This document shows positions 52,640-63,859 of a DNA stretch of 64,000 bases, one piece after another (the stretch's first letter is position 1; the number at the start of each line of letters is the position of its first letter). The stretch lies in NCBI GenBank assembly GCA_965200505.1, contig OZ241343.1, positions 496,001-560,000 on the forward strand. Direction: 5' to 3'. The translations under genes were made by a program, and so were the position numbers. Source of the stretch: VXNE01 sp965200505 (GTDB lineage Bacteria; Pseudomonadota; Gammaproteobacteria; Pseudomonadales; Azotimanducaceae). The notes beneath the pieces were generated by a model, which was given only the letters and a program-made list of their open reading frames with translations, ran no database searches and had not been told where the DNA came from.

Positions 52640-54856
52640 TCAACCGGCGGACACCAACTCGTGGTACAGCCCGTCCGCGTCCTGCATCAGCGTCTGGTGC
52701 GTGCCCCGCTGCACTTCGCGCCCGGCGTCGAGCACCACGATCAGGTCGCTGTCGCGAATGGTGCTCAAGCGGTGCGCCACGATCAGGCACGTACACCCGC
52801 GCCGCCGCAGCGCGTAGTCGATGCGCACCTCGGTGATGGCATCCAGCGAACAGCTGGCCTCATCCAGGATGAGGATGGACGGGTCGTTCACCAACGCGCG
52901 GGCGATCTCCAGGCGCTGCCGCTGCCCACCGCTGAAGTTGCGCCCGCCTTCCTCCACCGGCGCGTCGTAGCCGAGCGGCCGGGAGATGATCTCCTCGTGG
53001 ATCATGGCGTCCCGCGCCGCAGCCGCGAGGACATGGTCCGGCACTTCCGGCACCCACATGGTGAGGTTCTCGCGGATCGTCTCGGCGAACAGGAAGATGT
53101 GCTGATCGACCAGCGAAACGGAATTGGTGAAGAGCTCCCGCGGCACGGCCTGGCGCGGGCGGCCGTCGATGAGAATCTCCCCAGACCACGGCCGCTGCAG
53201 GCCCGCCACCAACGCGGACAGCGTGGATTTGCCGGACCCGCTCGGACCAACCACCGCCACGCGCTGCCCCGGTTCGATGACCAGGTTGAAGTCCTTGAGG
53301 AGCGGGTCTCGGTGCCGTTGGTAGCCAAAGGTGACGTCCTTGAGCTCGATGTGGCCGCGCAGGCGCAGGCGGCCGGCGAAGGTGGTGACTTGGCCGGGCT
53401 TTCCTTCCACGGCAGGCTTTGCCGCGCCCTCTTCCTCTTCTTCCTCGGGCGCGTCGAAAACGTCGTCCAAGCGCTGCAGATCCGCCTCCAGCATCTGAAA
53501 CAAGTCCGCCAATTGGATGAAGGCGCCCACCGGCTGCAGGAAGCTCACCGAGGCCATGTAGAACGCGGTGAGGCCACCCACCGTCATGCCCCCCGACATC
53601 ACCTGCCAGCCACCCAAGCCCAGCACCGCGGCGGCGGCGAGGATCTGGAACGTCGCCGGCAGCGCCGCGTTCACATAGCCGAGTTCGGCGAACCGCTGCC
53701 GGGCGGCGAGTTCCCGGGCCTGATGCCCCGTCCAACGGGAAAAGAAGTCATCCTCGCCGGCGGTGGCCTGCAGCATGTCAATCTTGGTGAGGCCCGCCAT
53801 GCCGATGCCCATGAGCATGCCTTGCTCACGCCGCAGCCGACGGTTTTCGTCCACCCGCACCCGCGCCAGCACGCGCATCAACACGGCGCTGAGAACGGCC
53901 AAGACGACGACCACCCCGGCCAGCAACGGGTCGTACGCCAACATGAGGCCGAGAAAGGCGAGGCTCGTCAGCAACTGGATGAAGATGCCGACCAAGTGGC
54001 GCGTCATCACTTGGGAGACCGAATCCAGCAAGTGCAAACGGGACGTCAAATCCCCCGCGAGGCGTTGCGAGAAGAACCGCATGGGAAGCTGCAGCAGCCG
54101 CGTCATGAAGCGCTCGGCGTGGTCGATGGAGAGGCGGATCGAGAGCCGCCTGAGACAGCGTTCGCGCAGCCAAGTGAGCCCGTAGAGCAACCCCGCCGCG
54201 CCCACCAAGGCCGCGACGATGGCACCGCCCCAGGCAGGCTCGCGCCCGGCGAGCACGAAATCGACGAACAGGCTCACCAGGAAGGGCATCGCCAAGGCCG
54301 GCACCGCCAGCAGCAAACCGCAGCCGATCGCGAACGCCACCGGCTGCTTCACATCGCGCAACCACGGCACGATCCGGTGCAGGAGGCCGGGGCGCACACC
54401 GCCCGGCTCGAAGTCCGGGCGCGGCTTGAAGGTGAGGGTGACGCCGGTGAACGCCTTGTCGAACTCCTCCGCGCTGACGCTGCGATGGCCATTGCCGGGG
54501 TCGTTGATGAGGAACCGACCGCGCCGGAAGCCTTCCAGCACCACGAAGTGGTTGAACTCCCAGAACAGGATCATCGGCAACGGCAGGGCGCCCAGCTGAT
54601 GCGGGTCTCTCCGCCACCCCTGCGGCTCCAAGCCATAGCGACGGGCGGCCCGAAACACGTCCGCGGCGTTGCAGCCATCCCGACCCACCGCGCACCCTTC
54701 CCGCAGCTCCTCAATGGACACCCAGCGCCCGAAATGGGCCAGCACGATGCCGAGGCAGGCGGCGCCGCACTCAGTCTGCGTGAGCTGCAGGAGCACCGGG
54801 GTGCGGACGCGACGATCCCCGCCCTTCTGGCCCGCTTGCAAGTGGCTCGCTGCCAT
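52640..54856 (-). CDS. NHLP-type ABC exporter with C39 peptidase domain
   Basis: About 738 residues: peptidase, permease and ATPase. The N-terminal C39 peptidase shows VLLQLTQTECGAACLGIVLA with catalytic Cys30 and oxyanion Gln24, the His in ILFWEFNHFVVLEGFRRGRF and the Asp in LINDPGNG, so leader cleavage at a double-Gly-type site is expected. The membrane domain follows, then an acidic patch APEEEEEEGAAKP and the ATPase with Walker A VGPSGSGKSTLSALVAGLQR, signature GGRNFSGGQRQRLEIARALV and Walker B ILILDEASCSLDAITEVR. The ATG at 54856 is the most likely start; the frame extends to 55330 over the HlyD gene. It would cut and export the five precursors. Confidence 0.92.
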   Translation of the reverse strand: MAASHLQAGQKGGDRRVRTPVLLQLTQTECGAACLGIVLAHFGRWVSIEELREGCAVGRDGCNAADVFRAARRYGLEPQGWRRDPHQLGALPLPMILFWEFNHFVVLEGFRRGRFLINDPGNGHRSVSAEEFDKAFTGVTLTFKPRPDFEPGGVRPGLLHRIVPWLRDVKQPVAFAIGCGLLLAVPALAMPFLVSLFVDFVLAGREPAWGGAIVAALVGAAGLLYGLTWLRERCLRRLSIRLSIDHAERFMTRLLQLPMRFFSQRLAGDLTSRLHLLDSVSQVMTRHLVGIFIQLLTSLAFLGLMLAYDPLLAGVVVVLAVLSAVLMRVLARVRVDENRRLRREQGMLMGIGMAGLTKIDMLQATAGEDDFFSRWTGHQARELAARQRFAELGYVNAALPATFQILAAAAVLGLGGWQVMSGGMTVGGLTAFYMASVSFLQPVGAFIQLADLFQMLEADLQRLDDVFDAPEEEEEEGAAKPAVEGKPGQVTTFAGRLRLRGHIELKDVTFGYQRHRDPLLKDFNLVIEPGQRVAVVGPSGSGKSTLSALVAGLQRPWSGEILIDGRPRQAVPRELFTNSVSLVDQHIFLFAETIRENLTMWVPEVPDHVLAAAARDAMIHEEIISRPLGYDAPVEEGGRNFSGGQRQRLEIARALVNDPSILILDEASCSLDAITEVRIDYALRRRGCTCLIVAHRLSTIRDSDLIVVLDAGREVQRGTHQTLMQDADGLYHELVSAG

Positions 54857-54921
54857 GAAAGCTAGACCCGCCCGTGCCACGCGACCCAAGCCGCCGGCGG
54901 CTTTGCGGCCGTTGCAGGCAT

Positions 54922-55824
54922 TTAGGCGTCCCCGGCGAGCAACAGCGACGCCAGCGACTGCTCCGCCAGCGCCACCCGCACCCGACCGCCGGCGCCATCC
55001 ACCAGCGACGCCGGCGCGGCTTCGCTCAAGGCGAGCCGCAAGAGATGCGCCGGCGCATTGGCCGCGAGGCCAAAGTCTTCGAGCCAAGGCGGCGCCGCGA
55101 CGGGGCGCGGCGACACTTCGAGCACTTGGGCTGCCAACGTGCGGGGCGATGCGTCGCCGGGCAGCGTGGCGAGCACTTCGGCTGCCATGCCGGTTTCGAT
55201 CTGCCCGGTGTCGGCCGGCGACAGGAAGGCGAATGCCTGCCACGCGCCGCTGGCGTCGGCGCGCACATGGGCAATGGTTTCGCCGGCGCGCACCGCTTCG
55301 CTGGGCGTGAGCCGGCTCGCGGCCAGCCACCCGGCGCGTGGCGCCACGATGAACTCCGCGGCCGCGAGCTCGACTTCGCGCAACTCCCGACGCGCCGCCC
55401 CCAGCAGTTGCCGGCGCAGACGGGCGTCCCGAACATCGCCGCCGGCCGGTCCGCCATCCTCAACTACGCTCACCAGCCGCTGCGTGATCCGGGCTTGACG
55501 TTCCACCTCCGGCAGCCGCACCCGGGCAATGGGCTCGCCGGCGCCCACGGCGTCGCCCACTTCCGCGAGCAACTCCACGACCACGCCGGAGACCGGCGCT
55601 GCCACCGCCGCCCGTTCGCCAGGCTGCACGAGCACCGCCGCGACCGCGACGCTGCGCTGCACCGTTCCGAGAACCGCCCACAGGAGCAACACCAACAACG
55701 CGACGCCGAGGGCCGCGAGCGCGACCCACTCATGCGGTGCGGTCACTTGGAGCCGGGCGTCGAGGGGCTCCGGGCGCGATTGCCGCGCGACCGCCCTATC
55801 CCTGAAGACCTTGCTGCGGAACAT
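54922..55824 (-). CDS. NHLP system HlyD-like secretion protein
   Basis: 300 residues, the membrane-fusion partner of the NHLP exporters. It has one inner-membrane anchor (WVALAALGVALLVLLLWAVL) followed by the lipoyl half VAAPVSGVVVELLAEVGDAV then GAGEPIARVRLPEVERQARI, and a second barrel half with FIVAPRAGWLAASRLTPSEA and VRAGETIAHVRADASGAWQA. The ATG at 55824 follows GGGAAG; another ATG lies seven codons upstream. It is the first gene of the three-gene export operon. The precursor genes are read in the opposite direction from the same 264-bp intergenic region, so their promoters are close together. Confidence 0.85.
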   Translation of the reverse strand: MFRSKVFRDRAVARQSRPEPLDARLQVTAPHEWVALAALGVALLVLLLWAVLGTVQRSVAVAAVLVQPGERAAVAAPVSGVVVELLAEVGDAVGAGEPIARVRLPEVERQARITQRLVSVVEDGGPAGGDVRDARLRRQLLGAARRELREVELAAAEFIVAPRAGWLAASRLTPSEAVRAGETIAHVRADASGAWQAFAFLSPADTGQIETGMAAEVLATLPGDASPRTLAAQVLEVSPRPVAAPPWLEDFGLAANAPAHLLRLALSEAAPASLVDGAGGRVRVALAEQSLASLLLAGDA

Positions 55825-55990
55825 GCTAGCTTCCCACCATTGCATCTCTCCCGGCGCCCAAACAACCAGATTGGGCGCTGCGAAGGCCACTCGGCGGCAC
55901 CAACCCACCCACGGTGGCCGCTCGAGTGCCAGAGTATAGCCGTTGCGAAGGGCGCAATGGCACAAGGCGCGCATCAGCCACAGAAAATGC

Positions 55991-56019
55991 TTGCGGCACC
56001 CGTGCCGATGGCGTAGAGT
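55991..56019 (+). promoter_or_regulatory. Candidate sigma-70 promoter of the first NHLP precursor
   Basis: TTGCGG at 55991-55996 and TAGAGT at 56014-56019 are separated by 17 bp, a good fit to a -35/-10 pair, 70 bp ahead of the first precursor start. Read by eye only. Confidence 0.45.
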
Positions 56020-56088
56020 CTGACTTGGGCGGCGGTTGTCGCCCGGACGTCGCAGTACGGACACACAGGCATTTTTGAGGGAGGCACC

Positions 56089-56415
56089 ATGAACGACATC
56101 AAGACCCACGACGAGATGCGGGCGGAACTCATCGGCAGGGCCGCCGGCGACGAGGGCTTTCGGGCACGCCTCGCCGCGGACCCGAGAGCGGCCATCAAGG
56201 AGGCGCTGGACGTTGACGTGCCGGATGCCATGACGGTGAAAGTCCACGAGGAAACGCCGCTGTCGGCGCACCTCGTGTTGCCGCCAAGCGCCGGCCTGTC
56301 TGAGGGAGACCTTGAAGGCATCGCCGCAGGGCACAGCAAGAAAGGGCTGTACACGCCGGACGGGGAGGCACACACGCACGGCACGGGCGACGCACAGGGC
56401 CCAGTACACTATTGA
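56089..56415 (+). CDS. NHLP-family RiPP precursor 1
   Basis: 108 residues. The leader resembles the nitrile-hydratase alpha-subunit N-terminus, as in NHLP peptides: RAELIGRAAGDEGFRARLAA then DPRAAIKEALDVDVPDAMTV and KVHEETPLSAHLVLPPSAGL. The leader ends at SEGDLEGIAAGH, where AG replaces the usual GG before the putative core. The core tail is short and His-rich: PDGEAHTHGTGDAQGPVHY. It contains no Cys and few Ser/Thr, so lanthionine or azoline chemistry is not obvious. A GGGAGGC box precedes the ATG. It is divergent from the exporter operon, which would process it. Confidence 0.88.
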   Translation: MNDIKTHDEMRAELIGRAAGDEGFRARLAADPRAAIKEALDVDVPDAMTVKVHEETPLSAHLVLPPSAGLSEGDLEGIAAGHSKKGLYTPDGEAHTHGTGDAQGPVHY

Positions 56416-56657
56416 GCCTAGCTTGCGGCCCGGCGCAGCGTTGCGGCCGCCAAGCGCACCGGGGGCCCGGCGCGTAAACGCAGGCCCCCGCATGGCGGCT
56501 CGCGCCGCGCTCAGCCACCGCACACCTTTGCCCGGGGCCCGGAGCGCAAAGCCGCGGCCTCGGCGCGGTTGTGCTTTCGGTGCCCTTGTGCTTAGCTTCC
56601 ATGCGCTAGGTCGCCTTGGCCCAGCGATGTGAAACGCCAACAGTGGAGGGAAACACC

Positions 56658-56975
56658 ATGGCAAACACAAAAACCTACGACGAATTGCGGGTGGAGCTGG
56701 TCACCAAGGCCGCCAAGGACGAGGGCTTTCGGGCGCGGCTCACCACGGATCCGAAAGCCGCGATCAAGGAAGCGCTCGGCGTTGACTTACCGGGATCCTT
56801 GGCGGTGCATGTCCATGAGGAATCGTCCCGCTCGGCACACATCGTGCTGCCGCCAAGCGCCGATCTGACCGATGCGGACCTCGAAGGCGTCGCCGCCGGC
56901 CACATCAAGCGGGCGGGCTTCTACCAAGACGGCGAGCGCATTGAGCACACGCATGGGGACGGCATACGGCACTGA
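56658..56975 (+). CDS. NHLP-family RiPP precursor 2
   Basis: 105 residues with the leader LRVELVTKAAKDEGFRARLT, DPKAAIKEALGVDLPGSLAV and VHVHEESSRSAHIVLPPSAD, ending DADLEGVAAGH. The core tail is IKRAGFYQDGERIEHTHGDG then IRH; the HTHGDG motif echoes precursor 1 (HTHGTG). The ATG at 56658 follows GGAGGG; an upstream in-frame ATG at 56616 would add 14 unsupported residues. A 242-bp gap separates it from precursor 1. It belongs to the tandem array fed to the NHLP exporters. Confidence 0.88.
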   Translation: MANTKTYDELRVELVTKAAKDEGFRARLTTDPKAAIKEALGVDLPGSLAVHVHEESSRSAHIVLPPSADLTDADLEGVAAGHIKRAGFYQDGERIEHTHGDGIRH

Positions 56976-56996
56976 GTGCGCTTGAAGGAGACACCC

Positions 56997-57248
56997 ATGG
57001 AAGGGACGCAGACCCAAGGGGCACCGCGGGCGGAACTCGTCGCCAAGGCCGCTGAGGATGACGGCTTCCGGGCGACGCTGATCGCGGACCCGAAGGCCGC
57101 CATCCGGGAGGCGCTGGGTATGGAACTGCCCGAGTCCGTGGCGGTGCATGTCCACGAGGAGACGGCACACTCGGCACACCTCGTGCTGCCCCCCATGCGA
57201 CACAAGCACGAGGATGAAATCATGCCGTCGGGGCCTTTGCCGGGCTAG
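56997..57248 (+). CDS. NHLP-family RiPP precursor 3, shortened leader end
   Basis: 83 residues, about 20 shorter than its neighbours. The leader begins MEGTQTQGAPRAELVAKAAE, then DPKAAIREALGMELPESVAV and VHVHEETAHSAHLVLPP, but the region equivalent to PSAxLTDxDLEGVAAGH is missing and the peptide runs straight to MRHKHEDEIMPSGPLPG. It therefore lacks the leader-end cleavage motif. AAGGAG precedes the ATG. The tail still has a His-x-His (RHKHED). It may be a deletion variant or a peptide cleaved differently. Confidence 0.82.
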   Translation: MEGTQTQGAPRAELVAKAAEDDGFRATLIADPKAAIREALGMELPESVAVHVHEETAHSAHLVLPPMRHKHEDEIMPSGPLPG

Positions 57249-57326
57249 GCGGTTGGGTGCGTGAGCGGCGGTCGCCGCTTCGCGTTTGGCACAGAAGCAC
57301 AGCATCTCTCTTTTGGAGGAACAGAC

Positions 57327-57638
57327 ATGGAACTAGCGAAGACCCAAGAGGAACTGCGAGCGGAACTCATCGCCAAAGCCGCCGCGGACGACGGTTTCCG
57401 GGCGAAGCTGGTTGAGACCCCAAAGGCCGCCATCAAGGAGGCGCTGGGGCTTGACCTGCCGGAGTCCCTGGTGGTGCAGGTCCACGAGGAGACGGCGCTC
57501 TCGGCGCACATCGTGCTGCCACCCAGCGCGGGGCTCACCGACGATGACCTTGAGGCCATCGCCGCCGGCCACGCGACGGGGAGTATCTACGAAGGGGGGT
57601 TCTGGCATTCCCATTTCGGCGGCCCGTGGCACGTATAA
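57327..57638 (+). CDS. NHLP-family RiPP precursor 4
   Basis: 103 residues. Leader: MELAKTQEELRAELIAKAAA, then TPKAAIKEALGLDLPESLVV and VHEETALSAHIVLPPSAGLT, ending DDLEAIAAGH. Core tail: ATGSIYEGGFWHSHFGGPWH then V, with two Trp and the H-S-H-F-G-G motif in place of H-T-H-G. The ATG at 57327 follows GGAGGA. It is the most aromatic of the five cores. The other features match the precursors around it. Confidence 0.88.
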   Translation: MELAKTQEELRAELIAKAAADDGFRAKLVETPKAAIKEALGLDLPESLVVQVHEETALSAHIVLPPSAGLTDDDLEAIAAGHATGSIYEGGFWHSHFGGPWHV

Positions 57639-57643
57639 GCGCT

Positions 57644-57672
57644 TGACGCTGGCCTGCCGTGCTCATAGTGGC
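57644..57672 (+). promoter_or_regulatory. Candidate sigma-70 promoter of precursor 5
   Basis: TTGACG at 57644-57649 and TAGTGG at 57667-57672 are separated by 17 bp, in the 99-bp gap between precursors 4 and 5. It suggests that the last precursor may be transcribed on its own. Read by eye only. Confidence 0.35.
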
Positions 57673-57737
57673 CGTGTGGGGCGGCTCGCCGCCCCGCGCT
57701 TTAAGTATGGAAACACCGGCATCGTGGAGGAAACGCC

Positions 57738-58055
57738 ATGGAAGGAACGAAGACGCAAGAGGAACTGCGGGCGGAATTGATCGCCAAGGCCGCTGGGGAC
57801 GACAACTTCCGGGCACGGCTCGCCTCTGATCCGAAGGTCGCCATCAAGGAAGCGCTGGGGCTCGACCTGCCAGAGTCCGTGACGGTGCAAGTCCATGAAG
57901 AGTCGGCAACGACAGCGCACCTCGTGCTTCCCCCCCAAGCGGCCCTCACCGATGCAGACCTCGAAGGCGTCGCCGCCGGCCACATCGTCCGCGAATTCGG
58001 CATCTACGGCGCACCCAGGAAACACAGGCACGGCGACGGCAGGGGATACCACTGA
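57738..58055 (+). CDS. NHLP-family RiPP precursor 5
   Basis: 105 residues. Leader: MEGTKTQEELRAELIAKAAG, then DPKVAIKEALGLDLPESVTV and VHEESATTAHLVLPPQAALT, ending DADLEGVAAGH. Core tail: IVREFGIYGAPRKHRHGDGR then GYH, with the H-R-H-G-D-G motif. The leader is most like precursor 4 and the leader end like precursor 2, as expected for tandem duplication. GTGGAGGAAACGCC precedes the ATG. After it, 193 bp with no gene separates the cluster from lon. Confidence 0.88.
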   Translation: MEGTKTQEELRAELIAKAAGDDNFRARLASDPKVAIKEALGLDLPESVTVQVHEESATTAHLVLPPQAALTDADLEGVAAGHIVREFGIYGAPRKHRHGDGRGYH

Positions 58056-58248
58056 CAGCCTCGTAGGCGTACGGCCAAAGGCGGTCTGGTCCGTCGGGCA
58101 GTGGTGGATGTGTCCGGCGAGTCGGGATGTGCCTAGAAGTTTAGCGTCACGCCTTGGATGTCAGATGCGGGGCGCGGGCGTCCCGCCGATTCCGCCGCGC
58201 CATTGAAATCCGCCTCCAAAGCACCCAAATTAGCGGCGTGAGAGCCAA

Positions 58249-60585
<2,337 letters not shown>

Positions 60586-60601
60586 GCGCCCTGCCCGCCC
60601 C

Positions 60602-62461
60602 TCAAGTCGCCACTTCGTCCACCAGCGCCGCCAGGCGGTTGATTCGCGGTTCGAGGCTCAAGGCCGTCTCGCGCCAGAAATCTGGCGTCGAGAGGTCCAC
60701 CTCCAAGTGCTTGGCGGCCAATTCCTCCACCGTCATGCGGCCGGTGTCGCGCAGCAGCGCCACGCAACGCGGGAAGAACTCGCCGCCGAACGCCTCGCGC
60801 CGGGCGTTGAGGCCCAAGCTGAACAAGTAGCCGAACAGATACGGGAAGTTGTAGAAGCTCAGCTGCGATATGTAGAAATGCAGCTTGTTGGCCCAGAACA
60901 TCCGGTCTGGCTCGGCGAGGCAATCGCCATACCACTTCGTCCATGCGGCGCCCATCATGTCGCGCAGTTCGTCTGGGTTGAGCGGACGCTCCTGCCGCGC
61001 TTCATGGAAGTTGCGCTCAAACTCGAAGCGCGTCGGGATGTTGAGCACGAACCCGACGAGGGCGCTGGCCTCCTCCCAAACGATGCCCAGTTCATCCGCC
61101 GGCGTCGCCGCCCGCTTCAGCATGGCGTCCCGCGCCACCGTCTCGCCGAGGGTGCTCGCGGTTTCCGCGATGGCCATGCCGTAATGGCGCTGGCTTTCGG
61201 GCAGGTCGCGCATGGTCCACGAATGAAGGGCGTGGCCCAGCTCGTGGGCGAGGATGATGACGTTCGGGGCGGCGCCGCTGTACTTCATGTACACCCGTGG
61301 CGAGCGAGACTTGGGGAATGTCGCGCAGTACGCCCCCGGCTGCTTGCGCGGCCCATCGGCACCCTCGATCCAGCGCTTGGCGGCCATCATGCGAACGAAC
61401 TCGCCCCAACTCGCGTCCACGTCGCCGCACGCCGCGGCGATGATGTCGATGGCGGCATCGAACTCGATGGGCCGGGCGGGGCCATCGAGAACCGGCGCCG
61501 GCGCCCGTTGATCCCACGGGCCATATCGCACCTTGCCGTAAGCCTCTGCTTGCAGCCGCGCAGCCCGCCGCGCCAACGGGCGGGCGGCTTCGGCCGCCTC
61601 AAAGAGCGCCTCCAACGTGGCGCTTTCCATGTGGTTCGCATGCAGCGGCGCACCCAGGAAGGGCAATGCCTGCCCCCTGCCCCGCTTGCGGCACAGCTCC
61701 AAGCGCCACCCGGCGATGGCGTTGATGGCCGCGGCGCAAGTTTCCCCATGCTCGTCCCACGCTTGGTTGATGCCCCGCCAAGCGCGTTCCCGACGCGGCT
61801 CGTCGGGCCCCTGCATGAGGTCGCTGGCGGCGGCGAGGCCCAGCGGTTCGGGCTCCCCTTCCACCTCGCAGCGGATGGTGCCGGCCAGTTGGTCGTAGAG
61901 GCGCCCCCAAGCGTGGATGCCATCTTGGCTCAACGCGCTGACCAAGTTCTCCTGCGCCAGATCCAAGCGCTCATGCCGGCGTTTGCGCGAATGTTCCACG
62001 GCGAAGCGGGCCGGCGCCGTGGCGTCGTCGGCCAGATACGCCTCGACCACCTCATCGGATGCCCGATCCAAGAACGCCGCGAGGGGTTCGGCCAACGCCG
62101 CCAACCGCTTGTAGTGGGTTTGCAGCCGGCCCATGAGCGCTCGCGCCGGGGCGATCTGGCTGTCCACGCTCAACAGGCAGTGCGCGTAAGTGCCCAAGTT
62201 GCCAAGCAACACTTGGGCTTCCTCGGCGAGGGCGAACACATCCCACGCCACGGCGATGACATCGCCGGCGCCCGACGGCGCCAGCGCTTCGGTTTGCGGC
62301 AAGTGAGGCACCAGCCGGCTGCTCTGCTCATCCAAGCGATCCAGCGTCGCACCCAGACGCGCAAGATCTTCCGCCACGTCGGCCGAATCCGGCGCGGCGT
62401 ATTCGGTGGAAAGGTCCCATGCCGGGCCCTCAATCGCGGCAGCACCCTGCGAAGCAGCCAT
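60602..62461 (-). CDS. M3-family oligoendopeptidase (PepF-like)
   Basis: About 619 residues, a zinc metallopeptidase that cuts short peptides in the cytoplasm. The zinc motif is NVIILAHELGHALHSWTMRD (H-E-x-x-H), followed by the downstream Glu in YGMAIAETASTLGETVARDA. The rest is the helical M3 fold. ATG at 62461 is chosen; a TTG four codons earlier is directly after GAGGAG and may be used. It is convergent with lon and lies 17 bp after the FAD monooxygenase gene, so those two are probably co-transcribed. Substrate specificity is not deducible. Confidence 0.92.
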   Translation of the reverse strand: MAASQGAAAIEGPAWDLSTEYAAPDSADVAEDLARLGATLDRLDEQSSRLVPHLPQTEALAPSGAGDVIAVAWDVFALAEEAQVLLGNLGTYAHCLLSVDSQIAPARALMGRLQTHYKRLAALAEPLAAFLDRASDEVVEAYLADDATAPARFAVEHSRKRRHERLDLAQENLVSALSQDGIHAWGRLYDQLAGTIRCEVEGEPEPLGLAAASDLMQGPDEPRRERAWRGINQAWDEHGETCAAAINAIAGWRLELCRKRGRGQALPFLGAPLHANHMESATLEALFEAAEAARPLARRAARLQAEAYGKVRYGPWDQRAPAPVLDGPARPIEFDAAIDIIAAACGDVDASWGEFVRMMAAKRWIEGADGPRKQPGAYCATFPKSRSPRVYMKYSGAAPNVIILAHELGHALHSWTMRDLPESQRHYGMAIAETASTLGETVARDAMLKRAATPADELGIVWEEASALVGFVLNIPTRFEFERNFHEARQERPLNPDELRDMMGAAWTKWYGDCLAEPDRMFWANKLHFYISQLSFYNFPYLFGYLFSLGLNARREAFGGEFFPRCVALLRDTGRMTVEELAAKHLEVDLSTPDFWRETALSLEPRINRLAALVDEVAT

Positions 62462-62478
62462 TGACCGTTCCAACTCCT

Positions 62479-63771
62479 CTAGGCCGACACAGGCTCGTCG
62501 GCCTGTCGCAGCGCATCATAGCCGTAGATGCCGGCCATCGAACGGGCCCCGTGCCGGGCGGCGCGATTGCGGAGGAACGCGGCGAGGCCCGAAAGGTGGA
62601 ACAGCTTCGCGTTGCGGCGCGACTGCCGTTGGATGGACGTCGCGCGGTCGCGCCGCAGCCCTTCGTAGCGCTTGAGCGCGGCCGCGGCATCGTGGGTGCC
62701 CGCGAGGCAGCCGGCCAGCACCGCCGCGTCCTCGATGGCCGTGGCGGCGCCCTGCGCCATGAACGGCAACATGGGGTGGCAGGCGTCGCCCAGCAACGTC
62801 ACCCGGCCGGCGCCCCAATGTGGCAACGGCGCCCGATCGTGAAGCGCCCACTTGTAAAGCGAATCCGCGTCCGTGCTGTCGATGAGAGTCTGGATGTTGT
62901 GGTGCCAACCGGCGAAGTCCGCCTTCAGCTCGGCGCGCTCGCCCCGCTCCGTCCAGCCCTCCTGCTCCCAACCGGACTTCTCCACCACGCAAACGCAATT
63001 CACCAAGGTGCCGCCGCCCACTAAGTAATGCACGAAGTGACGGTGCGGCCCCCACCAAACCGCGGCGACCGGCGCGACCCCGCCCGGCAGCCGTTCCACA
63101 GGCACCAACGCCCGCCAAGCGACATTGCCAGTGAACGTGGCGGCCTCGGCGCCGAACAAGCCGGCCCGCACCGTCGAGTGGATGCCGTCCGCGCCCACCA
63201 GCACATCGCCGGCATGGATGGCCTCGCCGCCAGCCCCGGCGACCGTCACCCGCACTTGCCCATCCGTTTGCTCGAAACGGCGCACGTTGGCGTGAGCATG
63301 GAGCGCGATGCGGGGGCTCGCTTCGGCCGCTTCGACCAACAGCCGCAACAGATCGCCCCGGTGAATGTGGTAATAGGGAAAGCCATACGCTTCGCGCACT
63401 GCCTTCCCCAAGGGCGCGTGAGCGATGAGCTTGCCGGTGCGCCATTGCCGGAACTCGGTGCCTTGCGGCTCGAACCCCAAGGCGTCGAGCCGCGGCGCCA
63501 GCCCCAGGTGGTGCAACACCCGGCTGGCGTTGGGGCTTAGCTGGATGCCGGCGCCCACTTCGCCAAACTCGGCAGCCTGCTCAAACACCTCCACCTCGCA
63601 GCCGACGCGGGCCAAGCACAGCGCCGCCGTCACGCCGCCGATGCCGCCGCCGGCGATGAGCGCTTTGCCAGCCAATGGCCGCTCGCCATGTGGGATGGCG
63701 GCTTTGCCGGGCCCCGCTTGGGGGGATTCGCCTACATCAGTCGCCAAAGCGGCCCACCTCCCGCCGGCCAT
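62479..63771 (-). CDS. FAD-dependent monooxygenase (salicylate hydroxylase-like)
   Basis: 430 residues. The flavin motifs are in order: ALIAGGGIGGVTAALCLARV (GxGxxG), VLVGADGIHSTVRAGLFGAE (DG motif) and VTLLGDACHPMLPFMAQGAA (GD motif), the set of class A aromatic hydroxylases. It would use NAD(P)H and oxygen to hydroxylate an aromatic compound. The start at 63771 adds a 36-residue leader before the FAD motif; a TTG just before GKALIAGGG is an alternative. It is upstream of the M3 peptidase gene in the same operon. The substrate is unknown. Confidence 0.9.
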   Translation of the reverse strand: MAGGRWAALATDVGESPQAGPGKAAIPHGERPLAGKALIAGGGIGGVTAALCLARVGCEVEVFEQAAEFGEVGAGIQLSPNASRVLHHLGLAPRLDALGFEPQGTEFRQWRTGKLIAHAPLGKAVREAYGFPYYHIHRGDLLRLLVEAAEASPRIALHAHANVRRFEQTDGQVRVTVAGAGGEAIHAGDVLVGADGIHSTVRAGLFGAEAATFTGNVAWRALVPVERLPGGVAPVAAVWWGPHRHFVHYLVGGGTLVNCVCVVEKSGWEQEGWTERGERAELKADFAGWHHNIQTLIDSTDADSLYKWALHDRAPLPHWGAGRVTLLGDACHPMLPFMAQGAATAIEDAAVLAGCLAGTHDAAAALKRYEGLRRDRATSIQRQSRRNAKLFHLSGLAAFLRNRAARHGARSMAGIYGYDALRQADEPVSA

Positions 63772-63859
63772 TTTCGGCGGCGGCGTCCTTGTCGTAAAGC
63801 GCAGGTTGCGATATCAAGGGCGGCGTCCGGCGCGTTGCCGGCACCGTGGAGTTCATGCA

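Noticed and set aside
49719..52817. Plus-strand open frame over 1000 codons opposite the NHLP exporter
   Set aside because: A shadow rich in His, Arg and Gln with no domain; the exporter on the minus strand is clear.
52625..54865. Plus-strand open frame of about 746 codons opposite the C39 exporter
   Set aside because: A shadow frame; the C39, permease and ATPase motifs lie on the minus strand.
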